The notes under the pieces were generated by a model. That model had not been told where the DNA came from and made no database searches. It saw only the letters and a list, made by a program, of their open reading frames with translations. The position numbers and the translations under genes were made by a program. 64,000 nt of DNA from Deltaproteobacteria bacterium (GTDB taxonomy: Bacteria; Bdellovibrionota; Bdellovibrionia; Bdellovibrionales; JAMPXM01): assembly GCA_017302795.1 (NCBI GenBank), contig JAFLCB010000006.1, positions 227,300-291,299 on the forward strand, written 5' to 3'. Positions within the stretch are counted from its first letter, which is position 1; each line of letters opens with the position of its first letter. Below, piece by piece: positions 43,982-52,527 of this stretch.

Positions 43982-44659
43982 ATGAAGTCGCTGCTACTAG
44001 TGGAAGACGATAATTCATTGGCAGAAACTTTGTCTGAACGATTGGCCAAAGAAGGCTACGCTGTTCAGTGGGCAGATTGTGTTAAAGCAGCTGAGGCCAA
44101 AGTCGCATTGCAATTGTTTGATCTTTTAATTCTCGACGTCGGACTGCCCGATGGTAGCGGTTTTGAAATTGCAAAGAGGCTTCGTGCGGGTAATTTGGGA
44201 ATCCTCAATCAATCGTCCCCGTTCGTATTCTTAACGGCAATGAATTCGGCTGAGTATCGATTAGAGGGTTATGAACTTGGAGCTGAGGAATATATTCCCA
44301 AGCCATTTCACTTAAAAGAACTGCTCTTGAGAGTGAAACATGTCCTCGAAAACCACGCATCGCAGTCGACTTTGCAAATCGGGAGCCGCACGATCTACTG
44401 GGATGCGCTGGAAGTGCGTCAGCAAGATGATGTGGTTGAACGTCTTCAGCCACGAGATGCTCAGCTTTTGAAATTGTTGGTGACTAGAAGTCCTGCAGTC
44501 GTCAGTCGTGATGAGATCTTGGATAAGATTTGGGGAGAGGCTAACTTTCCCTCGTCTCGAACGGTGGACAATGCCATTGTTCGATTGCGACAGGTTTTGG
44601 GCGAGCCCTATGCTCAAAAAATTCGTTCGGTCCGAAGCGTAGGTTATCAGTGGGAATAA
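43982..44659 (+). CDS. OmpR/PhoB-type response regulator
   Basis: A 225-residue regulator. The receiver has the phosphoacceptor in LILDVGLPDGSG (D52) with acidic pair VEDD (7-10) and Lys in YIPKPFHLKELL. The winged-helix output domain (about 130-225) ends with the expected SRTVDNAIVRLRQVLG and IRSVRSVGYQW. It is the partner of the upstream kinase and likely binds tandem repeats upstream of target genes. hemE starts 25 bases downstream. Confidence 0.95.
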   Translation: MKSLLLVEDDNSLAETLSERLAKEGYAVQWADCVKAAEAKVALQLFDLLILDVGLPDGSGFEIAKRLRAGNLGILNQSSPFVFLTAMNSAEYRLEGYELGAEEYIPKPFHLKELLLRVKHVLENHASQSTLQIGSRTIYWDALEVRQQDDVVERLQPRDAQLLKLLVTRSPAVVSRDEILDKIWGEANFPSSRTVDNAIVRLRQVLGEPYAQKIRSVRSVGYQWE

Positions 44660-44683
44660 AAGAAAAATCGGAAAGTGGGTCGT

Positions 44684-45718
44684 ATGATGCTACAGAACTC
44701 TAAATTTCAAAATGCCCTGCGCAGAGAAGCTCAAGCGTGTCCGCCAGTTTGGTTCATGCGGCAGGCAGGACGTTATCATCGTCATTATCAAGCGCTCCGT
44801 TCGAAAAACGATTTCATCACGCTTTGTAAGGACCCGGTTCTAGCGAGCGAAGTTGCACTCGGCCCCGTTCTAGAGTTTGATTTTGACGTTTCAATTTTGT
44901 TTAGTGATCTCTTATTCCCTCTAGAGGCTTTCGGTATGGGCCTGACTTATGATCCAGGCCCGGTACTTGCGACCTCGCTGGATGACGATCAACTGAAAAA
45001 GTTCAAAGAACCCGAAGAGGCGGCCAAAGCGCTTGAATTCCAGAACGTCGCAATGAAGCTTACACGCGAAAAGCTTCCCAAAGGAAAAAGCTTGATTGGG
45101 TTCATAGGGGGGACGTGGACGCTCTTCACCTATGCCGTCGAGGGTGCACACAAAGGAGGACTCGAAAAATCAAAGGTGCAGTTAGCCTTGTATCGCAAGT
45201 TTTGTGAACGGATGGTCCCACTCCTGAAGCTTAACATCGCGCTACAGTTGCGGGGTGGTGCTGAGGTCGTCATGATATTTGACACGTCCGCTGGGGAACT
45301 CGATCCAGAGTTATTCACTGAAATTGTGGCGCCATCATTAAAAGAACTGATTCGCGCCTTCCCGGGTAAAGTTGGTTATTACGCTAAGGGAATTCAATCC
45401 GCGCACCTTCGACATTCAATTTTTAATTCCGAGGAAATCGCTGGCGTCGGATTTGATCATCGGTGGGATTTACGTGATGTTTTACGCACTCCTAGAAATA
45501 CACATGGTTTCGTTCAGGGAAATTTTGATCAAAGTTTACTGTTTCTCGAGCCGACGCAGTTCGAAGAACGAGCTTTGAAATACCTCACCAATCTGAAGGG
45601 TCTTACTGATCTTGAACGTAAAGGTTGGGTCGCAGGACTCGGTCACGGCGTTCTGCCAGGGACGCCAGAACAAAACGTGAAACGCTACGTTCAACTCGTG
45701 CGAGAGGTGTTCAAATGA
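44684..45718 (+). CDS. hemE: Uroporphyrinogen decarboxylase
   Basis: A 344-residue enzyme that removes four acetate carboxyls from uroporphyrinogen III to give coproporphyrinogen III. Signature PVWFMRQAGRYHRHYQ near residue 22 and GFIGGTWTLFTYAVEG near 133 are diagnostic, as is LGHGVLPGTPEQNVKRYV at the end. A GTG at 44675 is in frame; I use the ATG at 44684, with a purine-rich Shine-Dalgarno. The stop TGA overlaps the hemN ATG. Confidence 0.97.
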   Translation: MMLQNSKFQNALRREAQACPPVWFMRQAGRYHRHYQALRSKNDFITLCKDPVLASEVALGPVLEFDFDVSILFSDLLFPLEAFGMGLTYDPGPVLATSLDDDQLKKFKEPEEAAKALEFQNVAMKLTREKLPKGKSLIGFIGGTWTLFTYAVEGAHKGGLEKSKVQLALYRKFCERMVPLLKLNIALQLRGGAEVVMIFDTSAGELDPELFTEIVAPSLKELIRAFPGKVGYYAKGIQSAHLRHSIFNSEEIAGVGFDHRWDLRDVLRTPRNTHGFVQGNFDQSLLFLEPTQFEERALKYLTNLKGLTDLERKGWVAGLGHGVLPGTPEQNVKRYVQLVREVFK

Positions 45719-47070
45719 CCCAGTCAAATCCCCTCTTCAAAAAGTACGATATCCCGGCACCACGGTACACGAGCTATCCGACAGTTCCCTACTGGGTCGA
45801 CTCGCCCGACCGTCCAAAGTGGCTAAGTGAACTTGCCAAGGGCCTGGCAGCACCAGATGCGAAACTTTCTGTCTACGTCCATGTGCCGTTCTGTGAAACT
45901 TTGTGCACTTTTTGTGGATGTAACACGACCATCACAAAAGATCACAAGCGAGAAAGCCCGTATGTCAGCAGACTTTTACAAGAGCTTGAACTTTACGTAG
46001 AAAAAGTGCCTGAGATAAAACAACGGGAAACTGCGAGTGTTCATTTTGGTGGTGGGACGCCAACGTTTTTGTCGGCCTCCGAACTGGAGCGACTTGTAAT
46101 TGGAATGGACAAACTATTGAATCGAACGAGACATGATTTCGAAGGCAGTATCGAAGTCGATCCAAGGCGAACCAATTTCGCACAGCTGGAAGTATTGCGT
46201 GACCTCGGTTTCAGTCGCGTAAGCCTAGGCGTTCAGGATTTCGATCCCGAGGTCCAGCGCCTGGTAAATCGAATCCAACCTTTTGAACAAACCAAGGCGA
46301 TTACCGATGCCGCACGAACACTCGGCTATACTTCCGTCAATTTCGATTTGATTTATGGACTTCCCAAGCAAACGATTACAACGATCGAAAGAATGATCGA
46401 ACGCACTCTGTTTTTGAGGCCCGATCGGATTGCTCTTTATTCGTTTGCACTTGTTCCATGGATTAAGCCGGCGCAAAGACTTTTTCGAGATGAAGACTTG
46501 CCAGCAGGCGAAGAAAAACGAGCGCTCTACGAAACCGCCAGACGCGCGCTTCTTGGTGATGGCTATGTCGAAATCGGCATGGACCACTTTGCACTTCCTG
46601 AAGACGGTCTTGCAAAAGCTGCTAGAGATGGCACCCTTCATCGAAATTTTATGGGGTATTCGGATCAGCGCACGGACGTGTTGTTGGGCCTCGGCGTTTC
46701 GGCGATTTCCGAGGCGCCAGGCTGTTTTCATCAGAATGAAAAAGTTCTACCAGTTTGGGAAGAGAATCTGGATAGGAAGGAGATTCCAACGTTTCGCGGT
46801 CATATCTTGACGGAAGAAGATCGGGTGCAGCGCGAGCAGATTTTGCGATTGATGACTAAGTTTGAAGTTCGCCTACGAGACGAAGCACAGGTAAATGATG
46901 TGCGAAACTTTCTTTCAGAAATGATTAATGATGGCTTGGTCAAAATTGAAGACTCGGTCTTAAAAGTCCAGCCCACCGGACGGCCTTTTTTACGCAACGC
47001 TTGCCTTGCTTTGGATTCGCGTCTTCGCGCAAAAACGCCGGAAGCGCGCATCTTTTCGATGAGTGTTTAA
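45715..47070 (+). CDS. hemN: Oxygen-independent coproporphyrinogen III oxidase
   Basis: A 451-residue radical SAM enzyme turning coproporphyrinogen III into protoporphyrinogen IX without oxygen. The cluster motif is FCETLCTFCGC (C60, C64, C67 and extra C69), followed by FGGGTPTFLS and the C-terminal HemN domain. The presence of the N-terminal trip-wire-like stretch APRYTSYPT supports HemN rather than the chaperone-like HemW. No aerobic HemF is in the window. The start ATG overlaps hemE (ATGA). Confidence 0.95.
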   Translation: MTQSNPLFKKYDIPAPRYTSYPTVPYWVDSPDRPKWLSELAKGLAAPDAKLSVYVHVPFCETLCTFCGCNTTITKDHKRESPYVSRLLQELELYVEKVPEIKQRETASVHFGGGTPTFLSASELERLVIGMDKLLNRTRHDFEGSIEVDPRRTNFAQLEVLRDLGFSRVSLGVQDFDPEVQRLVNRIQPFEQTKAITDAARTLGYTSVNFDLIYGLPKQTITTIERMIERTLFLRPDRIALYSFALVPWIKPAQRLFRDEDLPAGEEKRALYETARRALLGDGYVEIGMDHFALPEDGLAKAARDGTLHRNFMGYSDQRTDVLLGLGVSAISEAPGCFHQNEKVLPVWEENLDRKEIPTFRGHILTEEDRVQREQILRLMTKFEVRLRDEAQVNDVRNFLSEMINDGLVKIEDSVLKVQPTGRPFLRNACLALDSRLRAKTPEARIFSMSV

Positions 47071-47073
47071 ACG

Positions 47074-48360
47074 ATGTCGAAGCACGTCACGGTGATTGGA
47101 GCTGGATTCTCGGGCCTCGTAGCGGCGTGGTCGCTTTCGCGTAAGGGGCATCACGTCACAGTGATCGAAAGAGGCCCGGCACCCGGGGGCTTGATCGGGA
47201 CTTTCGATGTAGACGGATTCAAGGTTGAAACCGCAGCTAATGGCCTTCTTAGCTCGCGTCTCGTCGAGGAGCTTTTTGAAGATTGCGGCGTTCCGCTCAT
47301 TACCGCTCAGCGTACCGCGAAGAAAAGATATCTTTATGTGGATGGCAAAATCACCCGTTGGCCTCTTCGACTTACCGAATCAGTTCGCATGGGCTTTGGT
47401 TTATTAGCGATTTTTTTATTTAAGTTGTTTCGGGCAAAACCAGAGGAGTCCCTTCTTGCGTGGGGAAGTAGGGCCTTTGGTCAGTCTTTTGCTAAAAAGG
47501 TGCTAGCCACGGGCGTTTGGGGAATATTTGCCTCGCCAGCCGAAACACTTTCAGCGAAGCTCATCACTCAGCGACTTTTTTCTGATGTGAATTCCGAACA
47601 TCTGAAGCGCGTGCGTCAGCGGGGAAGGCATCGCGGGACTGTGTCCGCAGAGGGCGGCATGGGCCAACTTATATCTGGACTGCACAAGTGTCTCGAAGCA
47701 CGCGGGGTTGTATTTAAGTTTAAAGAAGACGGGGACCGCGCGCTTCGCAATGCATTGGAGGCTACACATTCCAATCGGGGCGATTGGATTGTTGTCGCAA
47801 CGTCGGCAAAACAGGCAGCGAGCTTACTGGGATTATTCCCGATATTTTCGAAAACGGTCAGTCACCTAGCTACCATTTCGATGCTGAGCTTGATCAGCAT
47901 CGGCGTTCATTTTTCAAAACCCGCCAAGCGACTTGGTTTCGGCACTTTGTTTTCCCAGGACGAAAAAGTAGGTGGATCCAACGATGGAATTCTGGGTGCC
48001 TTGCAGAACTCAGTCATTTTTTCTAACCGGTGCGCCAGTGGAACTTCGTCAGAAACCTGGATTCTCGGCGGCCAAGATCACGGTGACCGCTATTTAAACC
48101 TCAGTGACGATGAACTTTTGCAACTGGTCTTAAAAAAGCGACGTGAAATTTTAGGTGAAGAAGAGCCTCCGGTTCTTAATTTTCGAGTGACGAGGTGGCC
48201 CCTCGCGATTCCGCATTTTGGTAAAAATTTGGAGCTAACCCAGTTTGAGCTCAACAAACCGGTAGGTCCCGTAGTTCTCTTTGGAAATTACCTTGGAGAA
48301 ATAGGTTTGCGATCGATATTAGAACAAGCGGAAAATTTGCATTTAAAAATTCGTATTTAA
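47074..48360 (+). CDS. hemG: Protoporphyrinogen oxidase, HemY-type
   Basis: A 428-residue FAD enzyme oxidising protoporphyrinogen IX to protoporphyrin IX (the product also called HemY or HemG). The dinucleotide-binding motif VIGAGFSGLVAAWSLSRKGH and the ERGPAPGGLIGTF loop are at the start, and the C-terminal NYLGEIGLRSILEQA resembles the FAD-closing element of HemY. It requires oxygen in most species. Three bases separate it from hemN and 28 from hemH. Confidence 0.92.
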   Translation: MSKHVTVIGAGFSGLVAAWSLSRKGHHVTVIERGPAPGGLIGTFDVDGFKVETAANGLLSSRLVEELFEDCGVPLITAQRTAKKRYLYVDGKITRWPLRLTESVRMGFGLLAIFLFKLFRAKPEESLLAWGSRAFGQSFAKKVLATGVWGIFASPAETLSAKLITQRLFSDVNSEHLKRVRQRGRHRGTVSAEGGMGQLISGLHKCLEARGVVFKFKEDGDRALRNALEATHSNRGDWIVVATSAKQAASLLGLFPIFSKTVSHLATISMLSLISIGVHFSKPAKRLGFGTLFSQDEKVGGSNDGILGALQNSVIFSNRCASGTSSETWILGGQDHGDRYLNLSDDELLQLVLKKRREILGEEEPPVLNFRVTRWPLAIPHFGKNLELTQFELNKPVGPVVLFGNYLGEIGLRSILEQAENLHLKIRI

Positions 48361-48388
48361 AAATCCGCGCTAGTAAAGGGTGAAACGG

Positions 48389-49498
48389 ATGAAGTTTGGA
48401 ATTCTGCTCGTCAATCTTGGAACGCCCGATCAACCGACCCCAAAGGCGGTTGGACGATACTTAAGACAGTTTTTGATGGATCCCTTCGTGATCGATATTC
48501 CGACAGCCCTACGTTGGCTACTGGTGAATGTCGCAATTGTTCCTCGAAGAAAGTATAAGTCGGCAGAAGCCTATCAAACTGTTTGGACTCCTGAGGGCTC
48601 GCCGCTTGCGATTCACTTGCGAAATCTTGTCTTCGAGCTTCAAAAAGTTCGTCCCGATGCCAGGGTGGCTGGAGCTATGAGATACGGAAATCCTTCAATT
48701 GAAGCCACACTTACTGATTTGAAGAGTTCCGGCATTACTGATCTTTTGGTTATTCCTCTTTATCCACAATATGCTGAAAGTTCGACGCGCTCATCGATCG
48801 AAGAAGTTTCACATGCATTAGCACGAATTGCTTGGAGCCCTGCGCTTCACGTCGTGCGAAGTTTTTTTGATGATCAAAGTCACGCAGAAGCCTGGGCGGA
48901 TTTGATTGAGTTAGAGCTAAATCATGAAGCTTCGGATTCATCATTTAAATCAGAAAAGCATTTACTTCTCAGTTACCATGGCTTGCCAGAACGACATCTC
49001 AAAAAGTCTGATCCAAGCGGTTCGCATTGTTTGGATGGAGGGCAGGCAACTCGCCAAGAAAGTGAACTTCGAACCTATTCTTGTTGCGAAAAAGCGATTT
49101 CAACTGGATGCCTGACGCTAGCTACTTGTTACCGGGCGCAGTGCCTCCGAACGTCGCAGATGATAATTGAAGAATTGAAAAGTCGTGGCATCAATTTGAA
49201 ACGAGACGAGTGGACAATGGCGTTTCAATCGAGGCTTGGAAGAACACCGTGGATTAAGCCCTATACGGACGATGTGATTCCAATGCTTGCCAAGAGAAAT
49301 GTTAGTTTGATAGTTGCGACTCCCAGTTTCGTTGCCGATTGCCTGGAGACGATCGAAGAAATCGGGGATCGCGCCAAGCATGACTTCCTTCAAGCTGGCG
49401 GAAAAGATTTTCGACGAGTACCCTGTTTGAATACTTCACCAACTTGGGTTTCATCGTTGAAAAAGCTGACCGAAAAATCGGTCAGCTCGCTAAGTTAA
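48389..49498 (+). CDS. hemH: Ferrochelatase
   Basis: A 369-residue enzyme inserting Fe2+ into protoporphyrin IX. It starts MKFGILLVNLGTPDQPTP at 48389; a GTG at 48380 is less likely. The conserved YHGLP (near 193) supplies the metal-binding His; MAFQSRLGRTPWIKPYTDD near 281 is the diagnostic C-terminal motif. Cysteines cluster near 230-256 (YSCCEK, GCLTLATC, AQC), where some bacterial ferrochelatases hold a [2Fe-2S] centre, but this is not proven. The last codons contain a terminator that works for the opposite strand. Confidence 0.96.
   Translation: MKFGILLVNLGTPDQPTPKAVGRYLRQFLMDPFVIDIPTALRWLLVNVAIVPRRKYKSAEAYQTVWTPEGSPLAIHLRNLVFELQKVRPDARVAGAMRYGNPSIEATLTDLKSSGITDLLVIPLYPQYAESSTRSSIEEVSHALARIAWSPALHVVRSFFDDQSHAEAWADLIELELNHEASDSSFKSEKHLLLSYHGLPERHLKKSDPSGSHCLDGGQATRQESELRTYSCCEKAISTGCLTLATCYRAQCLRTSQMIIEELKSRGINLKRDEWTMAFQSRLGRTPWIKPYTDDVIPMLAKRNVSLIVATPSFVADCLETIEEIGDRAKHDFLQAGGKDFRRVPCLNTSPTWVSSLKKLTEKSVSSLS
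49459..49487 (-). terminator. Intrinsic terminator inside the end of hemH, serving the convergent gene
   Basis: A perfect ten-base stem AGCTGACCGA/TCGGTCAGCT with a four-base loop. Read on the minus strand it is followed by TTTTTC, so it should end the transcript of the DUF4360 gene at 49512-50315, whose stop lies 25 bases before it. It occupies codons of hemH a few residues from its stop. Confidence 0.85.
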
Positions 49499-49511
49499 GA
49501 ATTGCTTTCGG

Positions 49512-50315
49512 CTAACGACCAAAGCGTGGAGGTCGAACGGGCGGACGAGGACGTCCCGGTGGATTCGGTCGCGTCGGTCGATCAGGCTCTACTCGGCCGG
49601 GAATTCGACCGGTCTCACAGCGAATCCAGCGGAGCGAGTATTTTACCGGAGTTTGAACAGCATCGAGCGAGTCTACTGTTGATAAGGCTTGTTCGCCGGC
49701 ACGATTGCTTTGAACGTTGAGATGTGACTCTGCAGCGAGAACAAAGTTTTGACCGCACGGAGAAAACTCGGACCTCGGTATCATACTAGTTAAAGTAAAG
49801 TTCTCGGATCTTGGCCCGATCATGACATTCGCTCGAAGTACACGTCGAGCAGCCGTGGTGCGCCCGTTGATTTCGAGGAATCGGAATCCCGCTCCAAATG
49901 TTGATCTCGAGCCAGCTGGTAATGCCGTGAAGCCTCGGTAGTCCATTTTTACGACTTGCACTGCGTATCCAGCCGGAACTGAAAATGGGATATTAATTTG
50001 GCAGCCTTTCGCATCGCGCGCTATTCCAATGTGATTGCCGGCTTCCGCGACATAAGAGTCAAAAAGCACTGAAAGAGTTTTTCCGTCTGGAGATAGGACC
50101 GCAGTCGCGGATCCATTTGGGCAACCGGTTCCGGAGTAAGATGGTTGATGCATCAGTAGACCCGCAACAGCTTCGGAATCTGCATTTGGTGGAGCCCCGA
50201 GATCGCCTTCGGTGAAGTTTCCAGTATCATCTGTTTGTGCCAGAGCCAACTGCGGTGATGCGAGAAGAATTGATGCTGCTGATACGGCGAAGATTTTTAA
50301 CATTGGAAAAAACAC
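49512..50315 (-). CDS. Secreted DUF4360 protein with Pro/Arg-rich tail
   Basis: A 267-residue secreted protein. The GTG at 50315 has an ideal Shine-Dalgarno (GGAGG, five bases away) and gives a signal peptide ending near ALAQ. DUF4360 marks are GTGCPNGSATAVLSPD, LSVLFDSYVAEAGNH, CQINIPFSVPAGYAVQV and DYRGFTALPAGSRSTF. The fold and function of DUF4360 are unknown. The last 25 residues form a basic, Pro-rich tail (RPTRPNPPGRPRPPVRPPRF) absent from the paralogue next door. The terminator in hemH follows. Confidence 0.88.
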   Translation of the reverse strand: MFFPMLKIFAVSAASILLASPQLALAQTDDTGNFTEGDLGAPPNADSEAVAGLLMHQPSYSGTGCPNGSATAVLSPDGKTLSVLFDSYVAEAGNHIGIARDAKGCQINIPFSVPAGYAVQVVKMDYRGFTALPAGSRSTFGAGFRFLEINGRTTAARRVLRANVMIGPRSENFTLTSMIPRSEFSPCGQNFVLAAESHLNVQSNRAGEQALSTVDSLDAVQTPVKYSLRWIRCETGRIPGRVEPDRPTRPNPPGRPRPPVRPPRFGR

Positions 50316-50340
50316 GGGATCCTCCGGCGGTGGTTGAAAG

Positions 50341-50366
50341 GGCCGAAGGCGTTTTCGCCTCCGGCC
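50341..50366 (-). terminator. Probable terminator between the two DUF4360 genes
   Basis: On the minus strand an eleven-base stem (GGCCGGAGGCG with CGCCTTCGGCC, one G-U) with an AAAA loop, followed by CTTTC. The U-run is short, so termination may be partial and some transcription may pass into the next DUF4360 gene. Confidence 0.55.
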
Positions 50367-50443
50367 GAAGGAAATCTTAAGAACTGTTTTCGAGAACGAG
50401 ACCTTTGGCATCAGTCTCGCCAAGCGTTTCATCTTGGGCTCGG

Positions 50444-51061
50444 TTATCGGCAACGGCGCCAAGAAATATGGTAAACAAGGCCCGATGTGACATCAGCCGA
50501 ATCCACTGTCGACATCGCAAGTTCACCGCGACGGTTTGTTTGTACGAACATGTTCGTATTCACACGCAGGTTTGTTTCTGCACCACACGCACTCCATACA
50601 ACCGCTTCAGCTGTTAGATGATCAGTGAGCTCATAAAGATTCGCAGAAGGTCCCCAGAACGTTTTCGACTGACGAACGCCTCGGCCACCGGCGAAGAAAT
50701 AATCGACGTTGAAGGTCGATCGCGCTCCGGCGGGAAGAGAATTAAACCCGCGGTAATCCACTTGAAAAACCGAAATCGAATAGCCTTGCGGTACTCGTAC
50801 GGGAATCGCAATGTTGCAAGATTTTCGATCGAACTGTCGACCGTTGCCGGCTTCGACTACGTATTGATCGAAGAGAATTGAAAGCGAGGATTGATCAGGC
50901 GAAAGTGTGACACTCGCTGAATTCGCTGGGCACCCTGTGCCACCGTAGCCTGGCATTCCAAGCTGCAAACCGATGTTTGCCGACGCTGTGCTTGCGGATC
51001 CAAGTGCGGAAGCAATCGAAACAAGACAACCCATTAATGATAGCGCAAAACGACTCTTCAT
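50444..51061 (-). CDS. Secreted DUF4360 protein
   Basis: A 205-residue secreted protein, paralogue of the neighbour at 49512. Signal peptide about 1-28. Shared blocks include GYGGTGCPANSASVTLSPDQ, LSILFDQYVVEAGN, CNIAIPVRVPQGYSISVFQ and DYRGFNSLPAGARSTFNV. Two conserved cysteine pairs suggest disulfides outside the cytoplasm. Strong Shine-Dalgarno (AGGGGG) before the ATG. Function unknown; tandem duplication followed by divergence is evident. Confidence 0.9.
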   Translation of the reverse strand: MKSRFALSLMGCLVSIASALGSASTASANIGLQLGMPGYGGTGCPANSASVTLSPDQSSLSILFDQYVVEAGNGRQFDRKSCNIAIPVRVPQGYSISVFQVDYRGFNSLPAGARSTFNVDYFFAGGRGVRQSKTFWGPSANLYELTDHLTAEAVVWSACGAETNLRVNTNMFVQTNRRGELAMSTVDSADVTSGLVYHISWRRCR

Positions 51062-51126
51062 TTATTCCCCCTAGTCACCTGATGCCTCATGAGTGAGGCG
51101 GTGATGGGAAACACCTTGAGCACGTG

Positions 51127-51279
51127 ATGTACCAAATCGAATTGGTACGAAATGACACCGGCTTCGATTTCAAAGAATTCATGAGAAAGAAAGAGTGGTT
51201 AGCTATGATTGTTGAATGTGCTGAACGAGCTCAAGCACACAGATCGCGCGGTGAAATGGATGAGGACTCTGCAGTTTGA
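51127..51279 (+). CDS. Probable small protein (50 aa)
   Basis: An ORF of 50 codons, starting MYQIELVRNDTGFDFKEFMR and ending EMDEDSAV, with normal-looking amino-acid composition (mixed charge, Trp and Cys). Its stop codon TGA lies exactly inside the loop of a strong intrinsic terminator in the same direction, a good sign that a real transcript ends here. A recognisable Shine-Dalgarno is missing; a GTG directly before the ATG is an alternative. No family recognised. It sits alone between two minus-strand secreted-protein genes. Confidence 0.5.
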   Translation: MYQIELVRNDTGFDFKEFMRKKEWLAMIVECAERAQAHRSRGEMDEDSAV

Positions 51280-51294
51280 AGTCCTCTTTGGTTT
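51262..51294 (+). terminator. Intrinsic terminator overlapping the stop of the 50-aa ORF
   Basis: GAGGACT and AGTCCTC form a perfect seven-base stem with an eleven-base loop, followed by TTTGGTTT. On the opposite strand there is no T-run after the stem, so it is directional for plus-strand transcripts. Confidence 0.75.
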
Positions 51295-51341
51295 ATTGAG
51301 TGGTGATCATTTGTCCCTAGAAATCGTGTCGAGAATTTCGA

Positions 51342-52268
51342 TTATGGGAGATTCACGCGACGGGCGGTGACATTCTCTTCTGTTGTGATTGTTGAATTTT
51401 TAGTTCGAACGACACCTTCAACGTTTTTCAGAAGGTCCACAGTCGAGTTGATTAACGTGAGCCCACCTTTAATGTTCTCAAGACTCGTGATTCGAGAATT
51501 TCGGATGATGAGTTCGCCTTCAACATTTTGGAATTTTGCGACATCCAATTTATAGACCGACGTAAAACCGGCTTTAATGTTTGATATCTCTGTCGCTTTC
51601 GCATTCGCACTGTTTGCTGCCGCAGGCTGGCGGCCGCGAAGTTTTATGAATCCGCCTTCTAGGTTATCAATCTTTCCAATTTCCTGACCGCTAGCGCAGA
51701 CATAAGCAGATTTGATATTAGATAGTTCAATTAGTTTTATCGACGCCGTTGAACTGATCATCGATTGAATGTTCGAGACCTTGTCTATTTCCAAAGAACG
51801 TAAATACGAAACCAAGCCACTCACATTGTCGTAGCGAATGGTTCGGTAAGAATTTTTTATCGCAACTGAACCTCGGATGTTTTCAACACTCACATTTCGA
51901 ATTGGTCGCGCGTAATGAAACAAAATGCGCCATTTGTTTTTTAGATTTAAATCGTCTGCCTTTTTTAAGGCCGCTTCATCCCAACCAAATTTTGCACCAG
52001 TGACGCAGCTAAAGGCGACGCGGCGGCCCTCGTGGTCGTAATCGATGTCCGTGTCGAGATCGTCGCCTTCGTCGGGCGGCATCGCATTGATAGGGTTGGA
52101 GGGATCACCAGCGACTGGATCTTGATCCTCAGGCAACGCATCGTTCACGTTGTCGGCTTTTGAGAGCGACGCCTCAGAACCATCAAAGGACATCGAGTTT
52201 GAGCAGTTTTGGTACGAGAGCACCAAAACAGCCATTACAACTAGTGAACTTAATAATTTCAAATTCAT
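51342..52268 (-). CDS. Lipoprotein with solenoid-like repeats
   Basis: A 308-residue lipoprotein. The lipobox is SYQNC (cysteine near residue 22), a form I associate with Bdellovibrio-like lipoproteins. An acidic linker (about 30-80) is followed by at least eight repeats of about 20-25 residues built around N-I/V-x-G/A then alternating hydrophobic residues, such as VENIRGSVAIKNS, ISNIKAGFTSVYKLD, VEGELIIRNSRITSL, IKGGLTLINSTVDLL and VEGVVRTKNSTITTE. This points to a right-handed beta-helix. Strong Shine-Dalgarno GGGGGA before the ATG at 52268. Function unknown; adhesion or surface display is possible. Confidence 0.75.
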   Translation of the reverse strand: MNLKLLSSLVVMAVLVLSYQNCSNSMSFDGSEASLSKADNVNDALPEDQDPVAGDPSNPINAMPPDEGDDLDTDIDYDHEGRRVAFSCVTGAKFGWDEAALKKADDLNLKNKWRILFHYARPIRNVSVENIRGSVAIKNSYRTIRYDNVSGLVSYLRSLEIDKVSNIQSMISSTASIKLIELSNIKSAYVCASGQEIGKIDNLEGGFIKLRGRQPAAANSANAKATEISNIKAGFTSVYKLDVAKFQNVEGELIIRNSRITSLENIKGGLTLINSTVDLLKNVEGVVRTKNSTITTEENVTARRVNLP

Positions 52269-52527
52269 GAATGATCCCCCGATGACTGCGCGCAAGTGCA
52301 AGATAGTAGTTCACGGTTCATGCCCGCCGTAAAATGTCACATTGATCAATGGCGAGGAGAACTGTCGATCAGTTTGATAACTGGCTGATAAATCGACACG
52401 CGAAGGTCATCGATTTCAGCTTGGGCCCAGGCGTTAGACTGAACCGATGTCGTGGGCAATTCGGTGAATCAAAACGAGACGGATTGACGGCGTTAAAATG
52501 AAGGTGCCCAATAGAAAGAGGGGGCAA

